DNA of 64,000 nucleotides from Sisyra terminalis (taxonomy: Eukaryota; Arthropoda; Insecta; Neuroptera; Sisyridae). The DNA is taken from positions 8,804,001-8,868,000 of the forward strand of contig OY292278.1 in assembly GCA_958496175.1 (NCBI GenBank), written 5' to 3'. Below the pieces are notes generated by a model. The model saw nothing but the letters and a program-made list of their open reading frames with translations. It made no database searches and had not been told where the DNA came from. The position numbers and the translations under genes are program-made. The number at the start of each line of letters is the position of its first letter. The first letter of the stretch is position 1. Below are positions 1 to 12,290 of this stretch, in pieces.

Positions 1-528
1 TTATTAATTTAACTCTAGATTGCTCGAATAAAAATCTGGAATTTCATAGTACCTAGGGGATAAAATGTTTATTGCAATTTGACAATTACAAGTACACTTT
101 TATTCATATTAATAGCGTAATGCTGTCACTAGCTTTTGACCAAAGTATAGTACAAAAACAATTCAAGTTTGAAACTCGAATTTTTAAACTATGAAACTAT
201 AAACTTTGAACATGAAATATTTGTACTTCTTTATTCTAAACTATAAGGACTTTTAGTTCTCATTTACAACTTTGTGACCTGGTACCCATAATAGTATTGG
301 TGATTTTGATTTTCTTGTAGTTATTTATTACAATTTCTGATTTTATAAATAATTTAATAAGTTAAATCCCAAAAATGAGATATTTATCTTACTGATTGAA
401 TCGTGGGGCTTCACACCAATTGTACTTGAACCATCTCCACTAAAGCTCTGCTTTTTTAGCCAAAACTTTTTGTGCACTACCTTCACAAATTTGAAATTAG
501 TGTTTTTGTAATATTTATTTAAATAAAT
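1..528. other. AT-rich non-coding DNA, no feature seen
   Basis: Very AT-rich sequence with stops in all frames. I see no ORF, tandem repeat or inverted repeat that I can support. Confidence 0.6.
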
Positions 529-710
529 GACAAAATTCAGATCTCAGCCTTTATTTTTTTGAATTAGAAGACAATTCAGGTGGTTTAAGATCGTTTTTTT
601 TATTTAGTATTTTTACTATTCAATTAGCTACGTTTCGTTACGTATCGTAACTTCATCAAGCTTCTTGATTCACAAAAATAAAATATTTTCAATTTAAATT
701 CAATAAAAAA
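529..710 (-). repeat. Family A repeat, solo arm (CTGATGAAG-hairpin-GAAACG signature)
   Basis: A single arm of a repeat that also occurs as complete inverted pairs at 54907-55215 and 57855-58150. Shared landmarks in order are CAGATCTCAGC, AAGACAATTCAGG, a T-rich run, CAATTAGCTACGTTTCGTTACG, and CTTCATCA. On the minus strand the core at 630-659 reads TTGATGAA, then GTTACG-ATA-CGTAAC, then GAAACGT. The hairpin stem is six perfect pairs, but the first C of the usual CTGATGA is T here. Probably a decayed retroelement terminal repeat. Confidence 0.75.
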
Positions 711-1915
711 TAAATGTTTAAGTATATCTTAAATTTATACTTAAATAAAAAAATAACCAAGGCAGGTGACAGTTGCAGTCAATTCTGTGGCATTCGACTC
801 TATAATTGTGTATTAGAATAATTGAATTCATAGAACCACAAAATTGTCTCAACCCTAATGACTATAATTTTAGCCAAACGACGATTAAAAAACAATTTTC
901 TAAACTGTTCTAAACGGTCAGCTAATCGGAGGTTGGCAGAAACCCTAGGTAAATAAATAAATATAAAAAATGTATATCTACCTATGTTTTTTTATAAAGG
1001 CAAACAATTTCTCGTTTGTAATTTTTGCTTTCACATGTGAAATAAAATTTGGCTTTTTGATGATGTATTTGATTGTTTTGGGAGTAATCTATGGTTTCAA
1101 TTATAAAACTAGACCACCAAATTCATTTTTAATATTGGCATATATCACAGGTTTGAAAAAAATACTATGAAAATATTAAAAAATTAAAACGTATTTATAT
1201 TCTTCATCTATTTAATTAAGAATAGAAAATTGTTATTTCTAATTTAATGAATTAATCACACTTTTGTCAACAAAAGGTAGAAAAATTCAAAAAATACGTA
1301 ATACAGAAGCAGAAAAATAAGCCATCAAAGAATTTCCTGAACCAAAAGAGTATTTAACACCGAATTTGTATTTCTTCGGACATTTATTTAACCATTTCCA
1401 TATAAATTTTAAATTTAGAATAGTTTTTAATCTTTTAAGAGTTCATAAGTTGCACTAATAAAAAAACGTTTTTAGTGCGACTTTAAAATAACTTTTACGT
1501 CGCTAAATGGCGATTGAATGTCTGTAGAATGTCTATAGAATCTGAATCATTTCGGTACCCTGAATATAAATGTATAATTGACAAACAAATATTTAAAAAA
1601 AATATTCCACTGATTTTGGAATCAACTTAAGCATTGTAATGAGTATTTTGTAATGACTTCATTTCTTGAAACTTATTTAATTGTAGATAATTTTTTGGAA
1701 GACAAACCGAAAAACTAGTTCCTTTGGTTTGAAATACAAATTGAAAAAAAGCGTTAATAAGTATTGCGTCTAATAAGTATCAAGTAAATATTGCACTTTA
1801 CTTTTACGATGGTTAATAAGAACTCCATCATAAAGCTCAAGCTTAATCGCCCTCAAATAAGAAGTCTTATATTTCCCCTTTCAAATGGTTAATTGAGCAA
1901 ATTTGTCTATACATT
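711..1915. other. AT-rich non-coding DNA, no feature seen
   Basis: Only short chance ORFs (the longest, at 970-1170, has no recognisable domain and AT-driven composition). No repeat structure detected by eye. Confidence 0.5.
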
Positions 1916-2500
1916 AAATAGGATATATTGCGGTCCAATTTATGTAGTATAATTTAATATAATAATATATAAAAATCATACCATAAACTTAAATTTGAAC
2001 AGAAGTTCAAACAAAAATATTCGTGACGTATTGCCCAGATACGTATTTCGATTGCCAAGCAATTTTCCTCAGTGGTCATCAGGTAGTTTGGATCACTCCG
2101 TAACTGCTTTGTGATGATTCACAAAATAATCACGGATTGACCTCAAATTTCCTTACTTTCACCGAATCCTTCGTAAGCAACCCGAAAAGTACCGAATTTT
2201 GAATTGGTCCATTTTCCCAATTTAGTACCTTTCCCTTTCTTTTAACAATTTCTATGCTTTGGAGTGCATCCAATCGGTTTGTTCGGTGAAGTGTGAGAAA
2301 GATTGCTTGGCAATCGAAATACGTATCTGGGCAATACGTCACGAATATTTTTGTTTGAACTTCTGTTCAAACTTATATTTATGGTATGAATTTTATATAG
2401 TATTATATTAAATTATACTATATAAATTGGACCGCAATATATCCTATATATTGTTTACACAGTATAACTGTCCAAAGTCAGCGAAAAAATCTTATTTTGA
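1916..2500. repeat. Family B repeat, inverted pair
   Basis: Two arms of about 190 bp face each other. The left arm runs from TAGGATATATTGCGGTCC through CATACCATAAA, TTTGAACAGAAGTTCAAA, TATTCGTGACGTATTGCCC and TTTCGATTGCCAAGC. The right arm repeats these in reverse complement and ends near AACTGTCCAAAGTCAGCG. The centre (about 2074-2292) is unique. Each arm contains the hairpin GATTGC-TTG-GCAATC followed by GAAA on the minus (left arm, 2047-2073) or plus strand (right arm, about 2293-2319, where the leading motif has decayed to GTGAGAAA). Other copies lie at 13966-15226, 19845-20450, 54205-54440 and 54560-54790. No long ORF inside; a non-autonomous or terminal-repeat remnant. Confidence 0.8.
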
Positions 2501-4850
2501 TGAGCAAATTTGATTAATTGTTGAATTTAAATTGTTCATATATTTTGCGTTGATAATCTAATCTTGATCCAATTATTATATATATCTACTGTTGGATCCT
2601 TTTGGTTTTAAATTACTATAACATCAATGTTCTAAAACCAAAGGATAAAGTATCTAAAATTTTTGATTCTTCGCTAATTTGATTTAATTGGAAAGCATAA
2701 AGCTTTTGGTTTGTAATGTATTTTTTTTTATTTTCTAACGCAATTATAACTACATGATTTATACTATCTTTGAATTATACTATAATACTTAAGACATTTT
2801 GTTAAACTTGATAAAAAAAGCTTATTTAAATGGAAAATTTTGACGTTTTACTAAGAAACTCAGAAACTATTGTAATGGAAAAGTCTTTTCAGTGCAATTA
2901 TATACAAATATATTTTGGAAAGCTATTTTTATGGTACTTTAAGTTTTTAACAGTTAAGTCTAAAGTTTGGGTTAGCTGATCTCTGCTATTAACGATACAA
3001 AAGCGAGCTTTTCTCAGGATTTTTGTATTGCAATATTAATTTTAATTAAGCTCATAGTCATTTTTGAATAGAATATAATATTAAATTCTTTAATGATCTT
3101 TGATTTTTGAGCATAAACTGAAGATTCAAAGATTAACATAAAAGAAGTTTTAACCAGAGATCTAAGGACTAATTATTTTTGTCCTTTTCAATAGTTTTAA
3201 AAAAATTAACCCATGTTAAAATACCGTCTTACTAGTGACTAATTGTTGTTGACACTTTAAAAATAGCAATATTCACTTCCTTGGAAAAAATTAACTACTT
3301 TTGATGCAATTAAAATTGGAATACCACATTAATTTTAAATTGAAGTTTATTGTGATTTTATTTTTTATACAAACAAAGTTTCAAAACATAAGTGGCACAA
3401 AGATTTACGTCAATCTATTTTACACCTTACGTTCATCAATTCGAACCAAAAACACGAAACTATACTTAAATAAAACCACTTATTTAGCGTGTTAATTTTT
3501 TCATAATAAAGCAATTTACTTGAGTATACCAAATTCTCACTTCAGGTGTAGTCAAGAAAATAAAGAATTTTTCTCGAAAGAAATTTAATTCCCAATTATA
3601 AAACATTAGTAATTTGAATCCGAGATATTTAAACCGATTATCGATTGGATATGCACAAAAAAAAAACATTCAAACCTTACGAAATTAAGTCCACATTCCA
3701 ATTATTCTCAATTGTGATTTATGAAAATTATCAAATTTTTTCCAACTTCCACGTAGATAAATGCGATTTCAATTAGTTCTTTGTATTAATAAGACATTTT
3801 ATAAAAAAAACCTGGAAATTCTTGGAAGATTTTTTTTTCAAAATCAAGACCGTGGGATTTGATTTTATTAAAAATAAAAATTTTTCTTGAAAAACTCAAA
3901 TTAGTGTGTTAGTCTCATATTATGACGCAATACGAATAATTTCTAATTGCATATTTACAAAAAGCATCATTTTTAAATAAATACAAATTATTGCTCAACA
4001 TTTACTTCTTTATAATACCACTTAAATGTTCCTAAAAGAAACGGAAACAAATACTAAATCGTTTTCTTTAATAACACAATTTGTTAATAAGAAATTCACC
4101 GTTTACAGACCTCTGACCTTTCATTCAATCTTGTCACCTAACGGAAATTCAATTTAAAATGTTTTATACGAAAATAAATTAAGTCATTACAAAATTGGAA
4201 TAAAATGTAATTAGAAATACAAGTTTTTGTGTCAAATAAAGCAAAAAAAAAAATAGCAAATATGAGCAAAGAATAAGTAGAATAAGTAAAACGAGTATAT
4301 AAGATATGTTTAGACGTAAAATTACTTATATAGGTACCTATTCATTGGATTGTGAATTGAATCTTGCTACTGTATTCATCACGAAAAGGTTATTTTAAAT
4401 TATTCATTACTGCCTTTAGACAATTTGTATATAATATAAATGTGGATATCTCTAATGTTTTAATTACAATTTCATTTCTATTTGAATAAATTTTTAATTG
4501 AGATTTTGTAACTTTTTCCCAAGCAAAATTCCAAACTGAAAATTAATTACTTACATATATAAATGGAATAACGTAGTATCTCAATTCCGGGTTTAAGCTT
4601 TTCACTACTCTCGTATTGCAGGCACGGGCAATTTTGTTGTGATTGCAATAAAGATAATATAAATTTTTTTTTCTTGAGAGAATTATATATTTCTTGATAT
4701 TTTTTGGAAAATTTTCTCTTAAAAACGTCAATAGGCTTGAAAAATTGTCTTATAAAGGGATGTCAAAGAAACTATTTTCCTCAAAGTATAACTGACACTT
4801 TTCTTTTTGTAAATAATTGTAAATTACACGATAGTGCTCAAAATATACGA
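2501..4850. other. AT-rich non-coding DNA, no feature seen
   Basis: Long AT-rich stretch with only chance ORFs of about 60 codons (3301-3495, 3484-3669, 4543-4731) lacking any recognisable domain. No repeat that I can delimit. Confidence 0.5.
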
Positions 4851-4978
4851 TAAGGGGTCGTTCATAAAATATGTTCGCATACAAGGGGGGAGGGGTCTTG
4901 TTGAGTGTGACAAGATATGACAGGGGGGGTCTTCGGTAACGTGACGTTCGCCATTCGTCAAAAAATTTAAATTAATAT

Positions 4979-6058
4979 CACCGGCACACAAAAAAAAAAG
5001 TGCTCTGTACTTTTGACCGGGCCTACATAAATCTACGTATTTTGACCCCCTGAACACGAATCCGGGGTCGGCTTGACCCGTACACCCTCAAAATTTCGAG
5101 AAAACTTTAAAAACCGAAAAAAAATGGTTAAAATCGGCAGTTTTGGTGACATAAAATTTTTTTTGAACTAAACCGAGCATGATTTTCATGTTTTTCGATC
5201 CGCTGAATACAAATTCGAAGTTTATGTAGACCATAAGCCGTTTTTATTGTAAGAAAATTGCCTGCTTTGCGAGCCTGCTTTCTCACTCTGACCAGACGCC
5301 GACACTGGGGTTCCGAATCCCTGCATCGTAAAACACTTTTCGCTTGTGCCTGCCATGACGGCATATACGCCTTTAACCCAGGGACTCTGCCAGACGGTTC
5401 TGTTGCCCGCCATCACCACGTGGAGGTGTCCTGGTTACAGACACAAGCGTCCAAAAAAGAATTCAAAAATGCTTAAAAGCTACTCTTGCATAACTAACTA
5501 GCCCTGTACATAAGTCATTTAAAGACAGACGGGTTCGATATAAGCAAATGACGAATTGAAATGAAAGCAATTGGCCCATTTGTAATTTCCAGAGATTTTT
5601 TGCGGGAAATTTCAATTTCTTTAAAGATTTTGGCCAAATAATCTTCAAAATCATATTCCAGAAATAGAATAATATGCAATATATCCTTTGTAGAGATTTA
5701 AAAGTTTATTTTCATCATGTAATCTCGAATTTTAGAACAATAGCCGCAATTTTTTACAATTTTTAAGGGTTTTTTGCAATTTTCTTACAATAAAAACGGC
5801 TTATGGTCTACATAAACTTCGAATTTGTATTCAGTGGATCGAAAAACATGAAAATCATGCTCGGTTTAGTTCAAAAACATTTTTATGTCACCAAAACTGC
5901 CGATTTTAACCATTTTTTTTCGGTTTTTTAAAGTTTTCTCGGAATTTTGAGGGTGTACGGGTCAAACCGACCCTGGATTCGTGTTCAGGGGGTCAAAATA
6001 CGTAGATTTATGTAGGTCCGGTCAAAAGTACAGAGCGCTTTTTTTTTGTGTGCCGGTG
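4979..6058. mobile_element. Nested foldback element with about 280-bp arms
   Basis: Left arm 4979-5258 and right arm 5777-6058 are long imperfect inverted repeats. The ends read CACCGGCACAC / GTGTGCCGGTG and are flanked by TAT on both sides (4976-4978, 6059-6061). That could be a 3-bp target duplication, though chance is possible in such AT-rich DNA. Inside the arms lie landmarks such as CTACATAAATCTACGTATTTTGACC and its complement. The two arms have diverged from each other by scattered substitutions (for example GGGGTCGGCTTGACC against GGTCAAACCGACCC). The interior is 5259-5776. No transposase. Confidence 0.75.
5258..5462. other. GC-rich cargo inside the nested foldback element
   Basis: About 200 bp between the arms is conspicuously GC-rich compared with everything around it. 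The change is abrupt at both edges. The plus strand has an open frame of 72 codons (5258-5476) and the minus strand frames of 65 and 78 codons, all without a domain I recognise. A stretch at 5308-5319 (GGTTCCGAATCC) resembles a Pol III B box with one extra base. It may be a captured host fragment, a SINE piece or the 5' part of another retroelement; I cannot decide. Confidence 0.5.
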
Positions 6059-6409
6059 TATTTCTTTCGACTATTTTTCTTTTTCAATTTTTATCATGAT
6101 AAAAAGTCATTCATTTCGTATTTAGTAAATATGAAATATATTGTTTTTAAATATATAGAAATTTGTGCACTTTTAATTGAAATTTATCATATTTTATGGG
6201 GGGGGCTTAGTTTTGTGACGAAATATTTCTAGGAGGGTCACAGAAAGGGTGACACAGCGTGACAATGCGGGGAGGGGGTCAGAAAAAGCGTATTTTAGCG
6301 TGACATATTTTATGAACGGCCCCTAAAGGTAACATGCTTCATCAATAAAAACTTGTGAATCTTGATTCCGGCATTTGGAAAGTGCCAATTTTGGTACTAG
6401 TGACAAAAA

Positions 6410-7175
6410 ACATGAAGGTAGATCAGTAGAGTTTGAAGACCAGTTATTAAATTCTCAAAACTCAAGAAAAGTAGTAGGAAATCTATGGAGGGCACTTTCA
6501 AGTGCTTTCGAACCATCTTAGAACCATGGATATAGTGCAAAGTCAAAGAAATGGGTTCCTTATGAATTCTAATCAAAAGACGTTAAATGGCAAAATCAGA
6601 AACGATTTTTTCCGTAAAATCGTGATGATTGTTAAAAGGTGGACCCAATTCGACAATCCAAAGGAAAAAATCATGACAAGCCCGGCCATGTATCAACTTC
6701 AATGGCGAACCCGAATAATCATGGCAAGAAATTATTGCTGTGCATTTGGAGGGGCCAGATAACAATAATAAATTATAAATTATTCCAACCTTATGAAACT
6801 ATAACTGGGGAATGTTGCCAGCAATAATTAATTCAATGGAGCTGAGAATTCATCCCCAATTATCTCCATATATTGAAAAAAATGGCAACTTCATTTTTCA
6901 TCATGAGTCGCAAAAGTTTGTTAAGGAAACTTTGGAGACATTTCTCTGGGATGTGCTTCCCCACTTGCCATATTTGTCGAACTTTACACTATTTAATTAG
7001 CACTTACTTCGGTCCATAAGCCATGGCCTGGCTAAGCGACATTTCGGATGCTGTGAAGACAAAGGATGAGACATTCTTTAAAAGGAATCTGCTGCTTCAG
7101 AGAAGAAAAAAGTTTTTGTTAACGATAGACAAAACTGGAATAAAAATTAATTATAGCACTTTTTTTGAATAAGGC
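6410..7175 (+). pseudogene. Decayed mariner transposase (Tc1/mariner superfamily)
   Basis: Reading across frames, the plus strand gives mariner landmarks in order. First comes a helix-turn-helix tail (LRTMDIVQ), then WVPYEF about where mariners have WVPHEL. Next are DNPKEK / HDKPGHVSTSMANPNNHGKK (compare KPGxxSTSxxKPNxHGxK), LLLCIWRGQ (compare mLcIWWDQ) and YKLFQPYETITGECCQQ. The second half has KETLETFLWDVLPHLPY (compare KETLExLxWEVLPHPPYSPDLAPSDYHLF), then AMAWLSDISDAV and KTKDETFFKR. Frameshifts and stops break it into pieces at about 6502-6762, 6639-6827, 6812-7000 and 7020-7170. The acidic catalytic residues are lost: GDEKW became VKRW, the HDNARPH box became HHESQKF, and the PSD box is missing. 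It cannot encode an active transposase. Terminal inverted repeats were not located. Confidence 0.9.
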
Positions 7176-7301
7176 CTTAAATATATAAAAAAAATTGTAC
7201 ATCTGATATATCATAAGTGCTTTATAGTATTAGTTCTTTTTATCTTTATTTCCATCTGAACTTCAGGAAATTTGATTTTTACTTATAATTTTTGAATGTA
7301 G

Positions 7302-8038
7302 TTAAGGGGAGAAGCTGATCTAGAGCGTGAAAAAATGGGCATAATTTATGAATTTTTTGTGACTCAACAAAAAGATCAATCGAAAATCTGTGAAAGAGGT
7401 TTTATAATTTAGGTTTTAATATATAAATACAAATTTTTTCGTGTCAATTAAATTCAAAATGGCGGCTATTCAGCATTTCTTCGGAGGCGCCTCATTTTTT
7501 AGACGGGTCCATGGCCGAAGATGTAACCTCCTTAATTTTAGTCCTGGAACAAAATCCTGAAAATTTTTAGTTTCTATATAACAATAGCAAGAGACGTACG
7601 TAGGATTTTTTCGATATTTTGTTTTTTCGCGAAATGGTGCACGTTTGAACAAAACATTAAAATTGTCACTATAAAAAAACGACAAAATTGTTGACTAAAA
7701 AAAAACTATGCAATATAAAAAAAAAATCCTACGTACGTCTCCGGAGAAAGGTATTTCGAATGTACTGTCAAAATTTCGTATAGATCGGTGAAGATTTGCT
7801 CGAGTTATGTCTTCGGCCAGTTTAAAAAAAAGTGATTTCGAGAAAAACGCGTTTAAAGTTTTAAGTACTATAAAATCATATTAAATGCGTATATACCTTT
7901 AATCTGCGAAAGTTTGGGCATTTAGACATTTTTGCCAGCATCCATCCTTTGGTATGTTATTTTTAAGACCCTAAAGTACCTTTTAAGACAAAAAAAAAAT
8001 CGGTTTCTTCAAAATTCTAGACCAGCTTCCCCCATTAA
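7302..8038. mobile_element. piggyBac-like MITE (TTAA target site)
   Basis: TTAA occurs at both boundaries (7302-7305 and 8035-8038). The imperfect terminal inverted repeats are GGGGAGAAGCTGATCTAGAG and TTCTAGACCAGCTTCCCCC. TTAA target duplication is the hallmark of piggyBac elements (family knowledge). No transposase frame is present. An internal inverted repeat is built on AGACGTACGTAGGATTTTTT (about 7591) and its complement (about 7725-7741), so the middle can fold back. An ORF on the minus strand at 7470-7685 has no recognisable domain. Confidence 0.75.
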
Positions 8039-9155
8039 AGTAAATATTACAATTTACCAAATTTATCCATTCTTTACATTGAATTTTGGGGAAACATTGT
8101 ATTTGAATTGATATTATTATTAAAATTTTGATTCGAATATCATTTTCCCATTAATTTTCAATATACGCTTATATAAATTTAATACCAATTATTAGATATC
8201 TATCATCATATCTATCAATATAAAAATACATTAGAACTCTTAATATATACCTACATTATTATTTACCAACCGTTGTTTGAGCACAACAAATATATTATGT
8301 GGGTATATAATACCTATCATAAATAAAATAATATTTCGTTTATATTAATGCGAGGGTTAATGTTTAAATGCCTCATATTATTACCTCATAATTTCCACTT
8401 TCAATGAAAACTTTTAGGAAATAGCGTTCACTGTATCTGATAATCGAAATTTTATTATATTATATGTCTGAATAATTTAGTGAAAATCTAGGTTAAATAT
8501 TTACAACTGTTAACATAAGGATAAGTTAGAAGATATCTATAATTATATTACCCCAAATTTGTACAGTCTTCGTATAAAATTTGGTTTCTATGAGGAAAAA
8601 TTAATTGAATATAAATAATGTATGAGTACAATTTGTAGTGGTGACGGAATTTCCATTTTCATAATCCTTGATTGGCGCTTAAATTCAGTGGTTGTAGAAG
8701 TGTGGAAAGTAGGAGTTAATTTTGATTGGTTATTTCTTGGTAATGTTATAACAAGTGGTGGGATGATTGTCGTATGACAAACACCAAAGGTTACAAAAAC
8801 ACAAAATTTAGAATATCATTATTCAAATATGTTTTTTTTTATATTGAAGAAAGATTATAACATTGAAATTTTGATAGAAATGACATAATTATTTATCATT
8901 TCAAATCACAAAATTATAAATATAAAAATAATATAACGATCATTTGTGCAAGAGTTCGAAAGTTAAAGACACGTTATTTATTTCTTCTAATAGCTCATTC
9001 TTATGCATAAAATTAAATATAATAATTATATTATAATAATAACATTAAATATTTAAAATATTTTTTCTTTTCTCTTTCAAAAATAATTCCTATTTTTTTG
9101 TTTAAATTGTTCAAAGCTGTGAAAAAAATGCGAAATTGCCAACGAAAATTTGAAA
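8039..9155. other. AT-rich non-coding DNA, no feature seen
   Basis: AT-rich, stop-rich sequence with no ORF and no repeat boundary that I can support. Confidence 0.5.
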
Positions 9156-9159
9156 CAAG

Positions 9160-9945
9160 GATTTCTATTGGTCAGTTTATTTTATACCTACGCTTCTTAA
9201 ATGTGAATCTGCGCAACGCATACGCGCAAGTTACAGAGGCAACCACCAAAAGCTTGGAAAAAGCTTCCAAATGTCACCGAATTTTATTTAAATTAACATA
9301 TAAGATTTAAATAATATATTTATGTCTCTATTTAAATTTATAAGACAAAATTAAGTTACAACTTTACAAGACAATCACTATTTATAATAAAATTATAAAG
9401 GAATTCAATTAGTAAGCTTACTTTATGTATATGCTCATTAAATGGGAATCTGCGCAATGCATACGCGCAAGTTACAGAAGCAACCACCAAAAGTTTGATA
9501 AAAGTTTCCCAATGTCACTGACATATATAAGATTCATTTATATTTGTTAAATATACATATAAGATTTACATAATATATTTATATCTCTATTTAAATTAAT
9601 AAGACAAAATTAAGTTATAATTTTACAAGACAATCACTTTATATAAATTTTATTCGCATATTTATGAAGGAATTAAATTAGTAAGCTTATTTTAAGTATA
9701 TGCTTCTTAGATGTGAATCTGCGCAACGCAAATGCGCAATTATAGAAGCAATTATCTAAAGCTTAGTAAAAGCTTCGGAATCACACCGATATACATATGT
9801 TTCATTTGTAAAACATACATATAAGATTTCCATAATATATTTATATCTCCATTTAAATTTATAAGATAAAATTAAGTAGCAACTTTACAAGACAATCATT
9901 ATATATAAAATAATACTCGCATTTTTATAATATACATACAACGAT
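9160..9945. repeat. Satellite-like tandem repeat, about 240-270 bp unit, three copies
   Basis: The marker AATCTGCGCAACGCATACGC recurs with changes, its GCGCAA starting at 9211, 9452 and 9721 (spacings 241 and 269). Each copy continues with AGAAGCAACCACCAAAAG, AGCTTCC(A/C)AATGTCAC, a TACATATAAGATT run, and AAGACAAAATTAAGTTA followed by TTTACAAGACAATCA. The ORF at 9098-9310 is partly made of the first copy and is not evidence for a gene. Confidence 0.85.
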
Positions 9946-10378
9946 ATATTTAATTATGTGTAGAATACATGGAAATTTAACTACTGAAACAAATTAATTG
10001 AGCAAATTATAAATTTAAAGCATATTGTTGGAATTTTGAAAGTTTAATTTGTTTTTAAATACTGTAAGACGTGAGATAAATATTTTAAAATATAATTATT
10101 TTGGTTTTATTGTCTTTAAAGTCCAAAAACTCACGAAATTTGGATTTTTATTTTCTTAAATATTTTTCTGCTACTGTCTTTGTTTTAACAATTAGTTGCA
10201 CTTTTTAATACATATAGACCGGGTTGCATACTTTAGTATATAGTTTATGCATAAGTTATGAGTTTCTTAATAGTTTAAGTATCTAAAATTCTTAATCGCA
10301 CTTTAAAGAGTTGCACTTATTTTTCAGGATTTGTTTCTGTATTGATTGCAGTTGGATACAAAGTTATAAGAACTGTAG
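9946..10378. other. AT-rich non-coding DNA, no feature seen
   Basis: No ORF or repeat that I can support. Confidence 0.5.
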
Positions 10379-10380
10379 AT

Positions 10381-10383
10381 ATA

Positions 10384-10461
<78 letters not shown>
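10381..10461. repeat. (AT)n microsatellite
   Basis: About 80 bp of nearly pure alternating AT. Shorter AT runs follow at 10504-10525 and 10701-10761. Confidence 0.95.
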
Positions 10462-10464
<3 letters not shown>

Positions 10465-10709
10465 CACGATGGGACCAAAAAAAATAAAAAAAAATCACCC
10501 TAATATATATATATATATATATATAGAAATTTAAAAATAAAAAATCAGAGTTTCCGTGTATTTTCAATGGGAAATCTTTTCACGTCTTGGTCGAGGACTT
10601 AAAATTAATATTAAGGGCTCAAACTTTCAGGGAATTATTTTTTTGGTATTTCCAACAAAATTTCACGATGGGACCAAAAAAAATAAAAAAAAATCACCCT
10701 AATATATAT
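10462..10709. repeat. 49-bp direct repeat flanking a unique spacer
   Basis: The block TTTCACGATGGGACC + A-rich run + AATCACCCTAATATAT occurs at 10462-10510 and again at 10661-10709, essentially identical. The spacer holds AATTAATATTAAGGGCTCAAACTTTCAGG. This resembles the terminal part of the foldback family at 35026-35996 (TTAATATTAAC(G)GGGCTCAAACC) and family F at 63465-63500, so this may be a fragment of that family. Confidence 0.75.
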
Positions 10710-10769
10710 ATATAGGTATATATAATATATATATATAGGTATATATATATATATATATATATTTGTTTA

Positions 10770-12290
10770 GTTCTAAAAAAAAAAAATAATAAAAATTTGT
10801 TCCATAATTTAATTTTCGCGCATGTAATAAATAGTTTTGACTGATTATTATTTGATCCTAGTCCTCTGAATATTGTTACCAATTTATCACCATCGAGGAT
10901 CTGAAACGTAACAATAATTTAATTTTCTTTTAACTATTGGTAAAATTGACTAAAACTTTAGACCATTCCTAAATATATTTTTTATTATTCAAATTGCATT
11001 GAAATGAATGCATCATTATAATAGGTATTGATATTGTTCGGATTGATCATTGTATGAAAATTAAAGTTTTTACCGAATTTTTTATATGTAAATAAATTGT
11101 GAAATTAAATTAAATATTTTACGATTCGAAAACATATCACACTTTTGCCTGCCTAATGTAATAATCTTACATTCCTCAAGCACATTTAAGAAGAATAATC
11201 CAAAATAGTTTCATAAGAAATGCAGAGATGGCACTATTAAATTCTTTTGAAAATAGATTTTTAAGAAACAAGTTTTTCTATACAATTCTTTCAAAACTAC
11301 GTTCTTTAATCACTTGCAAGTTATCTACCCAATGATTTTCTGCTAATAGAAAATATTGGATTTTTTTTTTAATTAAAGCTACATAAGTTATTCTAGCTAC
11401 CCCCTGATATGGGCGTATTTTTTATGTTTCAATAGAATATAATGTTTACTAGATGTTTTCGTTTTAATCCTTTAAATACCTTAAAAATTTTGTGGGTCTT
11501 TTCTGGGATGATTTAAGAGGATTAGAGTCCATTTCTCTCGCTTAAACAATTCCCAAGAGTGTGTGTTCTCCTCCAATAGATTAAAAGTTTATAACAAATA
11601 AGTCGTTTATATATTTTAGAGAAAAGAAAAAAAAAACTTTATTTATAACCAATGAAATATTTAAACTTAGATACTTAAAAACAAGTGTACTAATATTTGA
11701 GTATGCATTTCAAAGTATTATTTGGTTTTATATTCATTAGAAATATAATATAAATCTTATTGAATAAAGCTAATAAAAATATCAAAAATTTAAGAGTATT
11801 CTGGAAACAATTATTCTTTCAACGAAAGTAATGATTTAGTTTTGCATTTTTTAAATTGTTTATTGATCAAATCTAAGCATAATCATAAAAACAAGTTTGT
11901 AGTAGAGTTAAATTGAAGATTTGCATTTTTTTATTAATTCTCCGTAATAATCAATTATATTCTACATAAATGAAAAATAGTGTTATAATTATTTAGTATT
12001 ATATTATATTTGTACATATGTTCACAATGACAAGCAATAAAACTCACCCCTTACTTAACAGTATTAAGGTTAATGCTACTATACTAACAAATCTCTAATC
12101 TATTTTCTCTTTATAATAACGAACAGATCATGAATTTTGATTGATGACTTTTAACCTTCTCAAAACACATTATAAATTCACCCTTAACTTTCTAAAAATT
12201 CCAAAGTAATTAACATTAAAAATTCATAAATCTCTTAAATAAAATAATATCCAATATTTATTCAAGAGCGCATGAAAGTACGTATCCAAA
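10770..12290. other. AT-rich non-coding DNA, no feature seen
   Basis: No coding signal and no delimitable repeat. AT runs only. Confidence 0.5.

Larger units (their letters stand above)
4854..6323. mobile_element. Harbinger-like non-autonomous DNA transposon (TAA target duplication)
   Basis: Terminal inverted repeats GGGGTCGTTCATAAAATATG (left) and CATATTTTATGAACGGCCCC (right) differ at one position. They are bounded by TAA on both sides (4851-4853 and 6324-6326). A 3-bp TAA/TTA duplication with a G-rich terminus is typical of the PIF/Harbinger superfamily (family knowledge). The subterminal parts are G-rich, with runs such as GGGGGGAGGGG and GACAGGGGGGG on the left and GGGGAGGGGG on the right. 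There is no transposase ORF, so it is non-autonomous. A second element (4979-6058) is nested inside. Superfamily assignment rests on termini and target site only. Confidence 0.7.

Noticed and set aside
5308..5319. tRNA-like B box (GGTTCCGAATCC)
   Set aside because: One extra base, no A box at the right distance and no cloverleaf; not called as a tRNA or SINE.
9098..9310. 70-codon ORF
   Set aside because: Made partly from the first unit of the 240-270-bp satellite.
10364..10882. Minus-strand ORFs rich in Tyr-Ile
   Set aside because: They are translations of the (AT)n microsatellite.
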